A stretch of DNA of 7,618 nt from Planctomycetales bacterium (GTDB lineage: Bacteria; Planctomycetota; Planctomycetia; Gemmatales; Gemmataceae), in NCBI GenBank assembly GCA_020054355.1, contig JAGVLI010000778.1:1-7618 (forward strand), in the 5' to 3' direction. The position numbers and the translations under genes are program-made. The stretch's first letter is position 1, and each line of letters starts with the position of its first letter. A model generated the notes under the pieces. The model ran no database searches and was not told the origin of the DNA. It worked only from the letters and a program-made list of their open reading frames with translations. Of the stretch, positions 1 to 5,497 are shown in pieces.

Positions 1-1
1 C

Positions 2-574
2 GCCCAGGCGGCCGACGCGGTGCTGCAAGCCGCCGGCGTGCGCGGCGTGCGGATCGAGCCGGTGGAAGGTTTCCTCTCCGACCACTACGTACCCGGCGAG
101 AAGATCCTGCGCCTCAGCCCCGACGTTTATTCCGGCCGGTCGCTGGCAGCGCTGGGCATCGCCGCCCACGAAGCAGGCCATGCGATCCAGGATGCCAACA
201 GCTACCCGCTGCTGGTGGTGCGCAATGGCCTGGTGCCGTTGGCCAGCATCGGCGGCAGCGTGTCGATGGTGGTGATCGCCCTGGGCTTCATGCTGGCCAG
301 CCTGAACCTGGTGCTGGTGGGCATCATCGCCTTCTCGTTCACGGTGCTGTTCCAGCTGGTGAACCTGCCGGTGGAGTTCGACGCCAGCCGGCGCGCGAAG
401 CTGGCACTGGCGGAAGCCGGGTTGGTGACGCCGCAGGAAGCGCCGGAAGTGTCGCGCGTGCTGAACGCCGCCGCCTGGACCTACGTGGCGGCCACGCTGA
501 GCGCCATCCTGACGTTGCTCTACTTTCTGTTTCGGGCCGGGTTGTTCGGTGGGTCGCGGCACAGTGAGGAGTGA
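2..574 (+). CDS. YugP-type membrane zinc metallopeptidase, 5' truncated by window edge
   Basis: An open frame runs from the window edge to the TGA at 572-574, giving about 190 residues; the GTG at 20 is internal because codons 2-19 (AQAADA) continue the protein. The stretch GFLSDHYVPGEKILRLSPDV followed by HEAGHAIQ is characteristic of the YugP family (membrane zinc-dependent peptidases). HEAGH (bases 167-181) is the HEXXH zinc site; the Glu in LPVEFDAS (around 371-394) is the likely third ligand. Hydrophobic segments at about 230-360 form two membrane spans, and a third lies near the C-terminus (AATLSAILTLLYFLF). Family members are roughly 225-235 residues, so about 40 N-terminal residues lie outside the window. 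The physiological substrate is not known to me. A hairpin-forming repeat starts 10 bases after the stop, and the next gene is convergent. Family call is confident; role beyond membrane proteolysis is not. Confidence 0.92.
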   Translation, partial: AQAADAVLQAAGVRGVRIEPVEGFLSDHYVPGEKILRLSPDVYSGRSLAALGIAAHEAGHAIQDANSYPLLVVRNGLVPLASIGGSVSMVVIALGFMLASLNLVLVGIIAFSFTVLFQLVNLPVEFDASRRAKLALAEAGLVTPQEAPEVSRVLNAAAWTYVAATLSAILTLLYFLFRAGLFGGSRHSEE

Positions 575-584
575 ACATTCTATT

Positions 585-612
585 GGCGAGCGGCGGGCGT
601 AAGCCCGCTGTT
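585..612 (+). repeat. Left copy of a perfect 28-base inverted repeat; hairpin with GTAA loop
   Basis: This 28-base segment is the exact reverse complement of 1190-1217. It is also internally palindromic: GCGGGC (593-598), loop GTAA, GCCCGC (603-608). Allowing G-T pairs the stem extends to 587-598 with 603-614, twelve pairs capped by a GNRA-type tetraloop. It lies 10 bases after the peptidase stop, between two convergent genes, so it could end or stabilise transcripts, although no T-tract follows. It may equally be a dispersed REP-like palindrome or one end of a mobile cassette. Confidence 0.85.
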
Positions 613-633
613 CGATATTGACACCTTTTCGGT

Positions 634-1158
634 TTAACCATGGCGGCCGTTGGCTAGGTAGTAACCATACCAACCGCCGCGCTGGCCTTGCACCACGAAG
701 GCTGGGTCCGCACTCAAATCGACACAGACGCAGGTCACAAACCACAATTCACAGTCATACCAATCCCCGTACTCATCGGTCGTAAGCTCCACCTCAAAAA
801 CTTCAGCGCGGTGACTGCCGTCTCGGCCGAAGGCAATTCCTTCCAGGTTCCACTGTCCGGTGCTGCCGAACTGCTTGTAGTCCAAATGGGCATCCAAGTA
901 TGCGATTACCTGTCGCATAAGTCCTGCCAGCTGGGGCACGACGATCCGAGCAATCGCCAGTCGCTGAGGATCAGGGTGCTTTTCATCCCCGCAGAGCGCA
1001 ATCTCATAGCCATTGTCGAAACTACCCAGAACCCAGATTTTCTCCTTGGGAACGTATGTCAACCGGTTCCAATCTGTCTCCCAGGAGCCTAGCAGGTTGA
1101 TGTCGGAGACATTCTGATAGCCAAGACTGGTCGGGGTGTGGAAGCTCAAGAAACCCAT
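634..1158 (-). CDS. Unrecognised 174-residue hypothetical protein inside an inverted-repeat-bounded, low-GC segment
   Basis: I do not recognise this protein. The frame could begin at an ATG at 1239, but those first 27 codons run through recD2's 3' end and the repeat at 1190-1217, so they are probably untranslated. The ATG at 1158 (MGFLSFHTPTSLGY) is the better start, with a G-rich GGGGGA about 4 bases upstream; a GTG at 1170 is an alternative. The predicted protein is soluble and acidic, with no signal peptide or membrane span. It is rich in Trp and Tyr, especially near the C-terminus (DEYGDWYDCELWF, GGWYGYYLANG). A central stretch (PQRLAIARIVVPQLAGLMRQ) looks helical. GC is visibly lower than in neighbours: 30/60 at 721-780 and 29/60 at 1021-1080, against 36-43/60 in three recD2 blocks. 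It is convergent with the peptidase and lies downstream of recD2 on the same strand. The composition and flanking repeats suggest acquisition. An immunity- or SMI1-like role would be a guess. Confidence 0.7.
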   Translation of the reverse strand: MGFLSFHTPTSLGYQNVSDINLLGSWETDWNRLTYVPKEKIWVLGSFDNGYEIALCGDEKHPDPQRLAIARIVVPQLAGLMRQVIAYLDAHLDYKQFGSTGQWNLEGIAFGRDGSHRAEVFEVELTTDEYGDWYDCELWFVTCVCVDLSADPAFVVQGQRGGWYGYYLANGRHG

Positions 1159-1189
1159 TGCGTCCCCCACTTCAACGACCGGCCCTTCC

Positions 1190-1217
1190 AACAGCGGGCT
1201 TACGCCCGCCGCTCGCC
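1190..1217 (-). repeat. Right copy of the perfect 28-base inverted repeat
   Basis: Read on the minus strand this is identical to 585-612, including the GCGGGC-GTAA-GCCCGC hairpin core. It begins 2 bases after the recD2 stop codon (1220-1222) and lies 31 bases upstream of the preferred start of the 174-residue gene. Relative to the gene just ended, it has the same orientation as the left copy relative to the peptidase gene. The identity stops exactly at 28 bases on both sides. It could be a gene-end hairpin for recD2 or the second end of an insertion. Confidence 0.85.
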
Positions 1218-1219
1218 TT

Positions 1220-3418
1220 TCAGGATTCGTCGCTGTCAATCAACCCCCGCAATCGCCAGGCCAGCGCCGTTGTGCGGTGGCGGGTGTCCTGCCGTTGAAT
1301 TGCGGTCGCCAGCGCTTTCTTGCTGCCTACCAGCACCACCAGCTTCTTGCCGCGCGTGATGCCCGTGTACAGCAGGTTGCGCTGGAGCAGCATGAAGTGC
1401 TGCATGTGCAGGGGAATCACCACGGCGGGGTATTCGCTGCCCTGGCTCTTGTGAATGCTCAGCGCGTAGGCCAGCGCCAGCTCGTCGAGTTCGCCGAAGT
1501 CGTAGGGCACCCGCTTGCCGTCGAAATCGACCGTCAGCAGCTGCTCTTCCTCGTCGATGCCCTGCACCCGGCCAATGTCCCCGTTGAAGACTTCCTTCTG
1601 ATAGTTGTTCACCGTTTGCAGCACCTTGTCGCCGACGCGGAAGGTCCAGCCGTGCCGTTGCACCTGCGGGCCGCCCCGGTCGTTGAGCACCGCTTGCAGC
1701 CGTTCGTTCAGGTTGCGCGTGCCCAGCTCGAAGCGATTCATCGGCGTCAGGATTTGCACGTCGCGCAGCGGGTCGAGCTGAAACTTCGCCGGGATACGCT
1801 CGCGCACCATCGTCACGATGCGGTCGATCACCAACTCCGGCGTATCCGCCGCCACGAAGTAGAAGTCGCCCTGACCCGCCGGGGCGGACTCGGGCAGTTC
1901 GCCGTGATTGACCTGGTGGGCGGCGCGCACGATCCAGCTCCGCTCGGCCTGGCGGAAAATCTCCGTGAGCCGCACCACGGGCACCGCCTGGGAGCGAATG
2001 ATTTCGCTGAGCACCGCGCCCGGTCCCACGGACGGCAACTGGTCCACGTCGCCGACCAGAACCAGGCAAGCCGAGTCCGGCAGGGCGCGCAAGAGCTGGT
2101 TCATCAGCACGACATCGACCATCGAGGCTTCATCGACGACGATCAGGTCGTATTCGAGCGGCAAGTCCCGGCCATGCTTGAAGCCGCCGACGCCCGGCTC
2201 GTACTCCAGCAAGCGGTGAATCGTACTGGCTTCCCGGCCCGTGGTTTCCTGAAGCCGTTTCGCGGCCCGGCCGGTGGGGGCGCACAGGGCACAGCGCAGC
2301 CCCTTGTAAGCGAAGATTTCCAGAATGCCGCGAACGATGGTCGTCTTGCCTACGCCCGGGCCACCGGTGATGACCAGCACCTTGCTGGTGGCGGCCTGGC
2401 GGATCGCCTCGCGCTGCGTGGGTGCTAGTTCCAGGCCCATCCGCTGCTCGATCCAGCTCAAGGCAGCTTCGGTCTTGATCGCTGGCAGCGGATGCCCGCC
2501 GGCTTGCAGTTGCGCCAGCGCGCGGGCGATGCCGATTTCGGCGAGGAAGAGCGGCTTCAGGTAAAGCCAGGGGGAGTCTTCCGGTGCCGCTTGCGGCTTT
2601 GCACTGGAAAACGCCTCCCGCACCAACTCCTCTTCCGTCCGCCCCGCTTCCACGGCAGCCGCCACGATCCCCGGATCGATGCCAGTCAGTTCGGCCGTTT
2701 GTTGCACGACGGCAGCTTCCGGATAGCCGACGTGCCCCTGACCGCTCAGTTCCTGCAAGACATAGCGCAGGGCGGCGCGGGCGCGGAGCGGCGAGTTGCG
2801 GTCGATGCCTAGCCGGACGGCCAGCTCGTCGGCGGTCTGGAAGCCGACGCCCCAGATGTCGGTGGCGAGTCGATAGGGATTCTCCTGCACCAGTTCGACG
2901 GCGCGTTCGCCATACGTCTTCCAGATGCGGACGGCCCGCGCCGTGCCGACGCCGTGCGCTTGCAGGAAGATGACGATCTTGCGCACCGCCTTCTGTTCCT
3001 GCCAGCTTTCGCGGATGCGTTCCAGACGGCGGGCGCCGATGCCCTTGACCTCCTTGAGAAACGCAATGCTCTCGTCGATGACGGCCAGGGTGCGTTCGCC
3101 GAAAGTCTCGACGATCTTGCGGGCGTAGTGCGGGCCGATGCCCTTGATGAGTCCGGAAGCGAGGAAGCGCTCGATGCCTTCGGGCGTGTGAGGCGGCGTG
3201 ACGCGCAGCTCGGTTGCCTTGAACTGCAAGCCGTGAGCGCGATCCTGCACCCAGCTCCCGGTGGCGTGGATGAACTCGCCGGCCGCGATGGACGGCAAGT
3301 TGCCTACGACGGTGACGAGGTCGCGCCGGCCGGCGGCCTGCACGCGCAGCACGGCGAAGCCGTTTTCCGGATTGTGGAAGGTCACATGCTCGATGGAGCC
3401 GGACAGCGTTTCGGACAT
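1220..3418 (-). CDS. recD2: RecD2-type SF1B ATP-dependent DNA helicase (stand-alone RecD)
   Basis: A full-length 732-residue RecD2, a 5'-3' DNA helicase that acts without RecB and RecC in DNA repair and recombination. The N-terminal OB-like segment (SGSIEHVTFHNPENGFAVLRV, residues 6-26) is typical of RecD2 and absent from RecBCD-type RecD. Helix-hairpin-helix motifs follow: LIKGIGPHYARK (90-101), LKEVKGIGARRL (121-132), HGVGTARAVRIW (155-166) and IWGVGFQTADELA (188-200). Helicase motifs are intact: Walker A GGPGVGKTT (352-360), Walker B VVDEAS (427-432), motif III GDVDQLPSVGPG (456-467), LTEIFRQ (484-490), motif V ALSIHKSQGSEY (652-663) and motif VI LLYTGITRGKKLV (682-694). The ATG at 3418 matches the family N-terminus. 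No Shine-Dalgarno is visible, and a TACAAT box sits 7 bases upstream, suggesting a leaderless message. The DinB-like gene ends 52 bases upstream on the same strand. The stop at 1220-1222 is followed at once by a repeat. Confidence 0.97.
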   Translation of the reverse strand: MSETLSGSIEHVTFHNPENGFAVLRVQAAGRRDLVTVVGNLPSIAAGEFIHATGSWVQDRAHGLQFKATELRVTPPHTPEGIERFLASGLIKGIGPHYARKIVETFGERTLAVIDESIAFLKEVKGIGARRLERIRESWQEQKAVRKIVIFLQAHGVGTARAVRIWKTYGERAVELVQENPYRLATDIWGVGFQTADELAVRLGIDRNSPLRARAALRYVLQELSGQGHVGYPEAAVVQQTAELTGIDPGIVAAAVEAGRTEEELVREAFSSAKPQAAPEDSPWLYLKPLFLAEIGIARALAQLQAGGHPLPAIKTEAALSWIEQRMGLELAPTQREAIRQAATSKVLVITGGPGVGKTTIVRGILEIFAYKGLRCALCAPTGRAAKRLQETTGREASTIHRLLEYEPGVGGFKHGRDLPLEYDLIVVDEASMVDVVLMNQLLRALPDSACLVLVGDVDQLPSVGPGAVLSEIIRSQAVPVVRLTEIFRQAERSWIVRAAHQVNHGELPESAPAGQGDFYFVAADTPELVIDRIVTMVRERIPAKFQLDPLRDVQILTPMNRFELGTRNLNERLQAVLNDRGGPQVQRHGWTFRVGDKVLQTVNNYQKEVFNGDIGRVQGIDEEEQLLTVDFDGKRVPYDFGELDELALAYALSIHKSQGSEYPAVVIPLHMQHFMLLQRNLLYTGITRGKKLVVLVGSKKALATAIQRQDTRHRTTALAWRLRGLIDSDES

Positions 3419-3425
3419 GACAGGG

Positions 3426-3431
3426 ATTGTA
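3426..3431 (-). promoter_or_regulatory. Candidate -10 box (TACAAT) for recD2
   Basis: On the minus strand TACAAT, one mismatch from TATAAT, ends 7 bases before the recD2 ATG, so transcription would start at or next to the A of the start codon. The best hexamer 17 bases upstream (TCGGCT, 3454-3449) matches TTGACA at only three positions and lies inside the 3441-3465 element. The box is seen; promoter function is inferred. Confidence 0.35.
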
Positions 3432-3440
3432 CCAGCCGTT

Positions 3441-3465
3441 TAGCCGCGAGCCGAAGGCGAGCGCT
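3441..3465 (-). repeat. GC-rich palindromic element just after the DinB-like stop codon
   Basis: This element starts 5 bases downstream of the DinB-like gene's stop. It contains GCGAGC twice (3446-3451 and 3457-3462). It can fold as a hairpin: 3442-3444 with 3463-3465, GC (3446-3447) with GC (3461-3462), two opposed G/A mismatches (3448-3449 with 3459-3460), then GCC-GAA-GGC (3450-3458). From memory it resembles a palindrome common between planctomycete genes; I could not confirm this by search. It shares the 8-mer GGCGAGCG (3456-3463) with the 28-base repeats. There is no T-tract, so an intrinsic terminator role is doubtful. Confidence 0.5.
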
Positions 3466-3470
3466 GCGCA

Positions 3471-3974
3471 TCACCAGAGCGGCGCGTGCCCCAGCTGCCG
3501 GCGCAGCAAGCCGATCTGCCCGGCGTGCAGCATCTCGTGCTGGCCGCACCACCACAGGCCGCCCATCTTGATATTGAACAACGGATGCGGTTTCAGCGGC
3601 GGCTGTTGCAGGTCTTCATCCGTGAGTTGCGGCAGTTCGTGCAGCGCCTGCTGATGGACCATGTCGAAGACGTGCCGCAATTCCTCGGCGCTGGGGTTCT
3701 TCGCGGGGTCAGGCTCCGCCGTGGAATCCCGGCCGAACTGCATCAGGAACAGCTCCGAGATGAGGTTTTGATCCGAGGGCACCCGGCCGCGCACCCGTTC
3801 GAGGAGCAAGCGATACTGCCCCATCGCCAGGTGGCCGACTTGCCAGCCGATATGACTGACGCCGCCGGCCGGCATGCGGAACCAGTCGGTGGTCGGCGTG
3901 GCATCGAGCAGCTTGACGGTGTAGCCGCGGGCGAAGACGATCTGATCGAGGGCGAGCTGAAGTTGGGGGGACAT
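3471..3974 (-). CDS. DinB-like (DinB_2 fold) metal-binding protein
   Basis: A complete 167-residue cytoplasmic protein of the DinB/YfiT four-helix-bundle superfamily. Family members bind a divalent metal with three histidines, and some act as bacillithiol- or mycothiol-dependent transferases; the substrate here cannot be told. The likely ligands are H48 (IGWQVGHLAMGQ), H146 and H150 (GQHEMLHAGQIGLLRR, residues 144-159), in the spacing usual for the family. The first helix is LALDQIVFARGYTVKLLD (8-24 region), and WFRMP marks the loop before the second. The ATG at 3974 is supported by GAGGT (3987-3983) 8 bases upstream. The length is normal and nothing is truncated. It lies 108 bases downstream of the 83-residue gene and 52 bases upstream of recD2, all on the minus strand. 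It may share their transcript but has no evident functional tie to either. A palindromic element follows its stop. Confidence 0.85.
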   Translation of the reverse strand: MSPQLQLALDQIVFARGYTVKLLDATPTTDWFRMPAGGVSHIGWQVGHLAMGQYRLLLERVRGRVPSDQNLISELFLMQFGRDSTAEPDPAKNPSAEELRHVFDMVHQQALHELPQLTDEDLQQPPLKPHPLFNIKMGGLWWCGQHEMLHAGQIGLLRRQLGHAPLW

Positions 3975-4057
3975 CGGCGGTTACCTCGCCCATTCCGGAA
4001 TCGAGGGCACATCGGGGCGACACATGCGCACGGCGTTCCACCGGGCCGGCAACCAAC

Positions 4058-4080
4058 GCGGTGCGAGCTTGCCCGGGGGT
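4058..4080 (-). repeat. Possible gene-end repeat, partly matched at the window edge
   Basis: Two bases past the stop of the 83-residue gene lies a GC-rich stretch whose plus-strand beginning, GCGGTGCGAGC (4058-4068), recurs exactly at 7608-7618, where the window ends. Eleven bases are too few to prove a repeat, and the match cannot be extended beyond the edge. The rest of the 108-base gap before the DinB-like gene shows no gene, only the GAGGT ribosome-binding site at 3983-3987. Confidence 0.25.
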
Positions 4081-4082
4081 CC

Positions 4083-4334
4083 TCAGGCTGGCGTCTTGCT
4101 CAACGAGTGGTCGAAGGTATCGGCCGGCAGCAAGCCGCGCCAGTCGAGCTGCATGCGCGTCGCCACGAGATCGTGCATGGAGACGTGCTCATCCGGGGCG
4201 TACGGACGAAACAGGAAAATCGTCTTGGATGCCGGATGGTCAAAGCGCCAGCCGGCCTCCTTGCGGGCTTCCGTGAAGTGCAAGTCCCGCAGCATCTGGC
4301 GCAGCTGCGCGAAGGAAATGGGACTGGTTTTCAT
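4083..4334 (-). CDS. Small 83-residue protein coupled to the DUF4365 gene; weak HicA-like layout
   Basis: I cannot assign this gene firmly. Residues 6-18 (ISFAQLRQMLRDL) should form a helix. A short strand region follows (FTEARKEAGWRFDHP, 20-34), then TIFLFRPY (38-45), and a C-terminal helix (SMHDLVATRMQLDWRGLL, 52-69). This helix-strand-strand-strand-helix order recalls the dsRBD-like fold of HicA toxins. However, the position expected to carry the HicA catalytic His (G-x-H before the HP turn) reads G28-W29-R30, so mRNA-interferase activity is doubtful. Similar small proteins occur in planctomycetes to my recollection, with no known function. GAGGT (4346-4342) lies 7 bases before the ATG at 4334 and overlaps the TGA of the upstream DUF4365 gene (4345-4347). 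The two genes are therefore likely translated in coupled fashion from one message. No membrane segment or signal peptide is seen. Confidence 0.7.
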   Translation of the reverse strand: MKTSPISFAQLRQMLRDLHFTEARKEAGWRFDHPASKTIFLFRPYAPDEHVSMHDLVATRMQLDWRGLLPADTFDHSLSKTPA

Positions 4335-4344
4335 GGCGGATACC

Positions 4345-4842
4345 TCAGCCTTCCGCGAGGACGTCGTCTCGGAATCGGGCGAACTGCCGGATGGCGGCTG
4401 GGTCGAGCAAGTTCGCCTGCGGGACGTACACGGTCATGGTCGCCGACACGCCGAGCCGAGTTTTTGGCAACTGTTCCCGCAGGTTCTGTTGCACGTACAA
4501 CCACCAGGCACGGTCTTTTTTCGCATCGTATACGACCAGGATTACCGGCAGCCACTCATTCAGCCAATATACCACGTCCCGCCAATCCAGGCGAACGGCA
4601 ATCGCTTGGCGGCGCGATACGCTCCTGATGGAGTCGGTGGCCTTGAGTTGAAAACGCACCGGGCCGTTTTCGATTTCACCACGCCGGCTGAAAGTCGTCA
4701 TGAGGAGATCGATGCCATAGTCCTGGCTGATCCGCTGCACGGTCCAGCCGCACTGCAACACGCATTTCTCGACGTGATTGACGCTCAAATCGGCAACGAT
4801 ATGCTCGCGGGTCCGGCGCTTGCGAGGCGAGTTTCGAGGCAT
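4345..4842 (-). CDS. DUF4365-family protein (PD-(D/E)XK nuclease-like fold)
   Basis: The start chosen is the ATG at 4842, giving 165 residues, because GGAGG lies 5 bases upstream (4852-4848); an in-frame ATG at 4944 would add 34 poor-complexity residues with no such site. Residues 11-35 (TREHIVADLSVN then HVEKCVLQCGWTV) followed by DYGIDLLMTTF (41-51) and RFQLKATDS (63-71) form the DUF4365 signature. By analogy with PD-(D/E)XK enzymes, E25, D45, Q65 and K67 are the candidate metal and catalytic residues. Later segments, DVVYWLNEWLPVILVVYDAKKDRAWWLYV in two parts (89-103 and 104-117), match the family's conserved core. DUF4365 proteins are often found in mobile or defence-related neighbourhoods, but biochemical function is largely unproven. 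The 83-residue gene follows 10 bases on, coupled. Divergent from the antitoxin-like gene across 245 bases; a GATAAT hexamer (4897-4892) on the minus strand is a possible -10, without a good -35. Confidence 0.85.
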   Translation of the reverse strand: MPRNSPRKRRTREHIVADLSVNHVEKCVLQCGWTVQRISQDYGIDLLMTTFSRRGEIENGPVRFQLKATDSIRSVSRRQAIAVRLDWRDVVYWLNEWLPVILVVYDAKKDRAWWLYVQQNLREQLPKTRLGVSATMTVYVPQANLLDPAAIRQFARFRDDVLAEG

Positions 4843-4847
4843 GGCGT

Positions 4848-4852
4848 CCTCC
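4848..4852 (-). promoter_or_regulatory. Ribosome binding site deciding the DUF4365 start
   Basis: On the minus strand GGAGG stands 5 bases before the ATG at 4842. It is the strongest Shine-Dalgarno match in the window and favours this start over the upstream ATG at 4944. Confidence 0.7.
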
Positions 4853-5087
4853 GCAGGTGATTGGGCTGCCGAGCGCTTGTTCGTCGGAGGGATTATCGTG
4901 CTTCCAGACAGGTCGTTTCCATGCAATTTCAGTCGCAGTATCAAGACAGTGTCGCGGTCACGGCAGATGAAGAGTCGCCTCGGGGCCTCGGAAGCGCTGG
5001 AATGCCTGGTGCAGCGACGGTAACATAGGCATCAGGGCGATTTCAGCCCACTACGCGGAAGACGCCACCGGATTCAGGAAAGCACGC

Positions 5088-5441
5088 ATGGCCATTTCCA
5101 TCAATCTGCCTGACGAGCTGGCCAATCAGGTGCGCCAGCACGAAAACGATCTGCCGGAAATCCTGACGCTGGGATTGCGGGAATGGCATGCCCGCCAGGA
5201 ACCAGGGTTTGCCGGACTGAGCGGCGTGCTGGAAACGCTGGCTACGCTGCCGGCTCCGGAAGAAGTCTTGGCCCTGCGGCCCACTCCGCTGGTGCAAGGC
5301 CGGATCGATGATTTACTGGAGAAGAACCGAACGGGAGGGCTGACTCCGGAAGAGCAACGCGAATGGAACCAGTTTCAGTTTGTCGAGCACCTGGTGCGTC
5401 TCGCCAAGGCACGGGCGCTGGTCAAGCTCCGGGGAGCGTGA
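5088..5441 (+). CDS. Antitoxin-like 117-residue protein (possible ribbon-helix-helix N-terminus)
   Basis: The protein begins AISINLPDELANQVRQHE, a strand-then-helix start like that of small DNA-binding antitoxins. It continues with LPEILTLGLREWHARQE (22-38), VLETLATLPAPEEVLALRP (47-65), and a charged helical C-terminus (IDDLLEKNRTGGLTPEEQ at 73-90, then FVEHLVRLAKARALVKL at 98-114). I recognise this layout from proteins of cyanobacteria and planctomycetes usually encoded just upstream of a small HNH nuclease or toxin-like gene. This is from memory, and the family has no firm name known to me. AGGAA (5076-5080) lies 7 bases before the ATG. Only six bases separate its stop from another ATG (5448), but that frame ends after 14 codons, so the usual partner seems lost. 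The protein is soluble, with no membrane span. DNA binding is inferred from the N-terminus and not from a diagnostic residue. Confidence 0.72.
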   Translation: MAISINLPDELANQVRQHENDLPEILTLGLREWHARQEPGFAGLSGVLETLATLPAPEEVLALRPTPLVQGRIDDLLEKNRTGGLTPEEQREWNQFQFVEHLVRLAKARALVKLRGA

Positions 5442-5447
5442 GGGCGG

Positions 5448-5492
5448 ATGAGCCTAATTCATGTCCCTGTTGCCTTGTGCCTTGAGGGTTGA
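5448..5492 (+). pseudogene. Vestigial 5' end of a partner gene, possibly an HNH nuclease
   Basis: Six bases after the antitoxin-like stop, an ATG preceded by GGGCGG opens a 14-codon frame reading MSLIHVPVALCLEG before TGA at 5490-5492. The first ten residues resemble the start of small HNH nucleases, which to my recollection often begin M-S-x-I-x-V-P-x-x-L-R-R-x-V and follow this kind of upstream gene. The resemblance ends after VAL, and the next gene begins at 5498. A deletion that removed the rest of the partner would explain this. With only ten matching residues, chance or a genuine short leader peptide cannot be excluded. Confidence 0.3.
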
Positions 5493-5497
5493 CGCCC

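Noticed and set aside
587..614. Classical intrinsic terminator after the peptidase gene
   Set aside because: The stem-loop is strong but no run of T follows on either strand, so I list it as a repeat/hairpin and not a terminator.
688..1092. 134-codon plus-strand frame opposite the 174-residue gene
   Set aside because: Both directions are open here, so this was considered. It has no visible ribosome-binding site and no domain. The minus-strand product looks more like a folded acidic protein, although without homologues this choice is less certain than the others.
1136..2428. Long plus-strand open frame (430 codons) opposite recD2
   Set aside because: It lies antisense to recD2, which has all helicase motifs. 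The translation is His/Arg/Ala-rich with no recognisable domain, as expected from the complement of a GC-rich gene.
3486..4860. Overlapping plus-strand frames (3486-4628 and 4024-4860)
   Set aside because: They are antisense to the DinB-like, 83-residue and DUF4365 genes, which have good ribosome-binding sites and family motifs. The plus-strand products have neither.
4843..4944. N-terminal extension of the DUF4365 protein to the ATG at 4944
   Set aside because: The extra 34 residues lack family similarity and a ribosome-binding site, whereas GGAGG stands 5 bases before the ATG at 4842.
4921..5028. 35-codon plus-strand frame between the divergent DUF4365 and antitoxin-like genes
   Set aside because: It starts with ATG and ends with TAG, but has only a weak AGG 8 bases upstream, no recognisable sequence, and sits in the likely promoter region of both neighbours.
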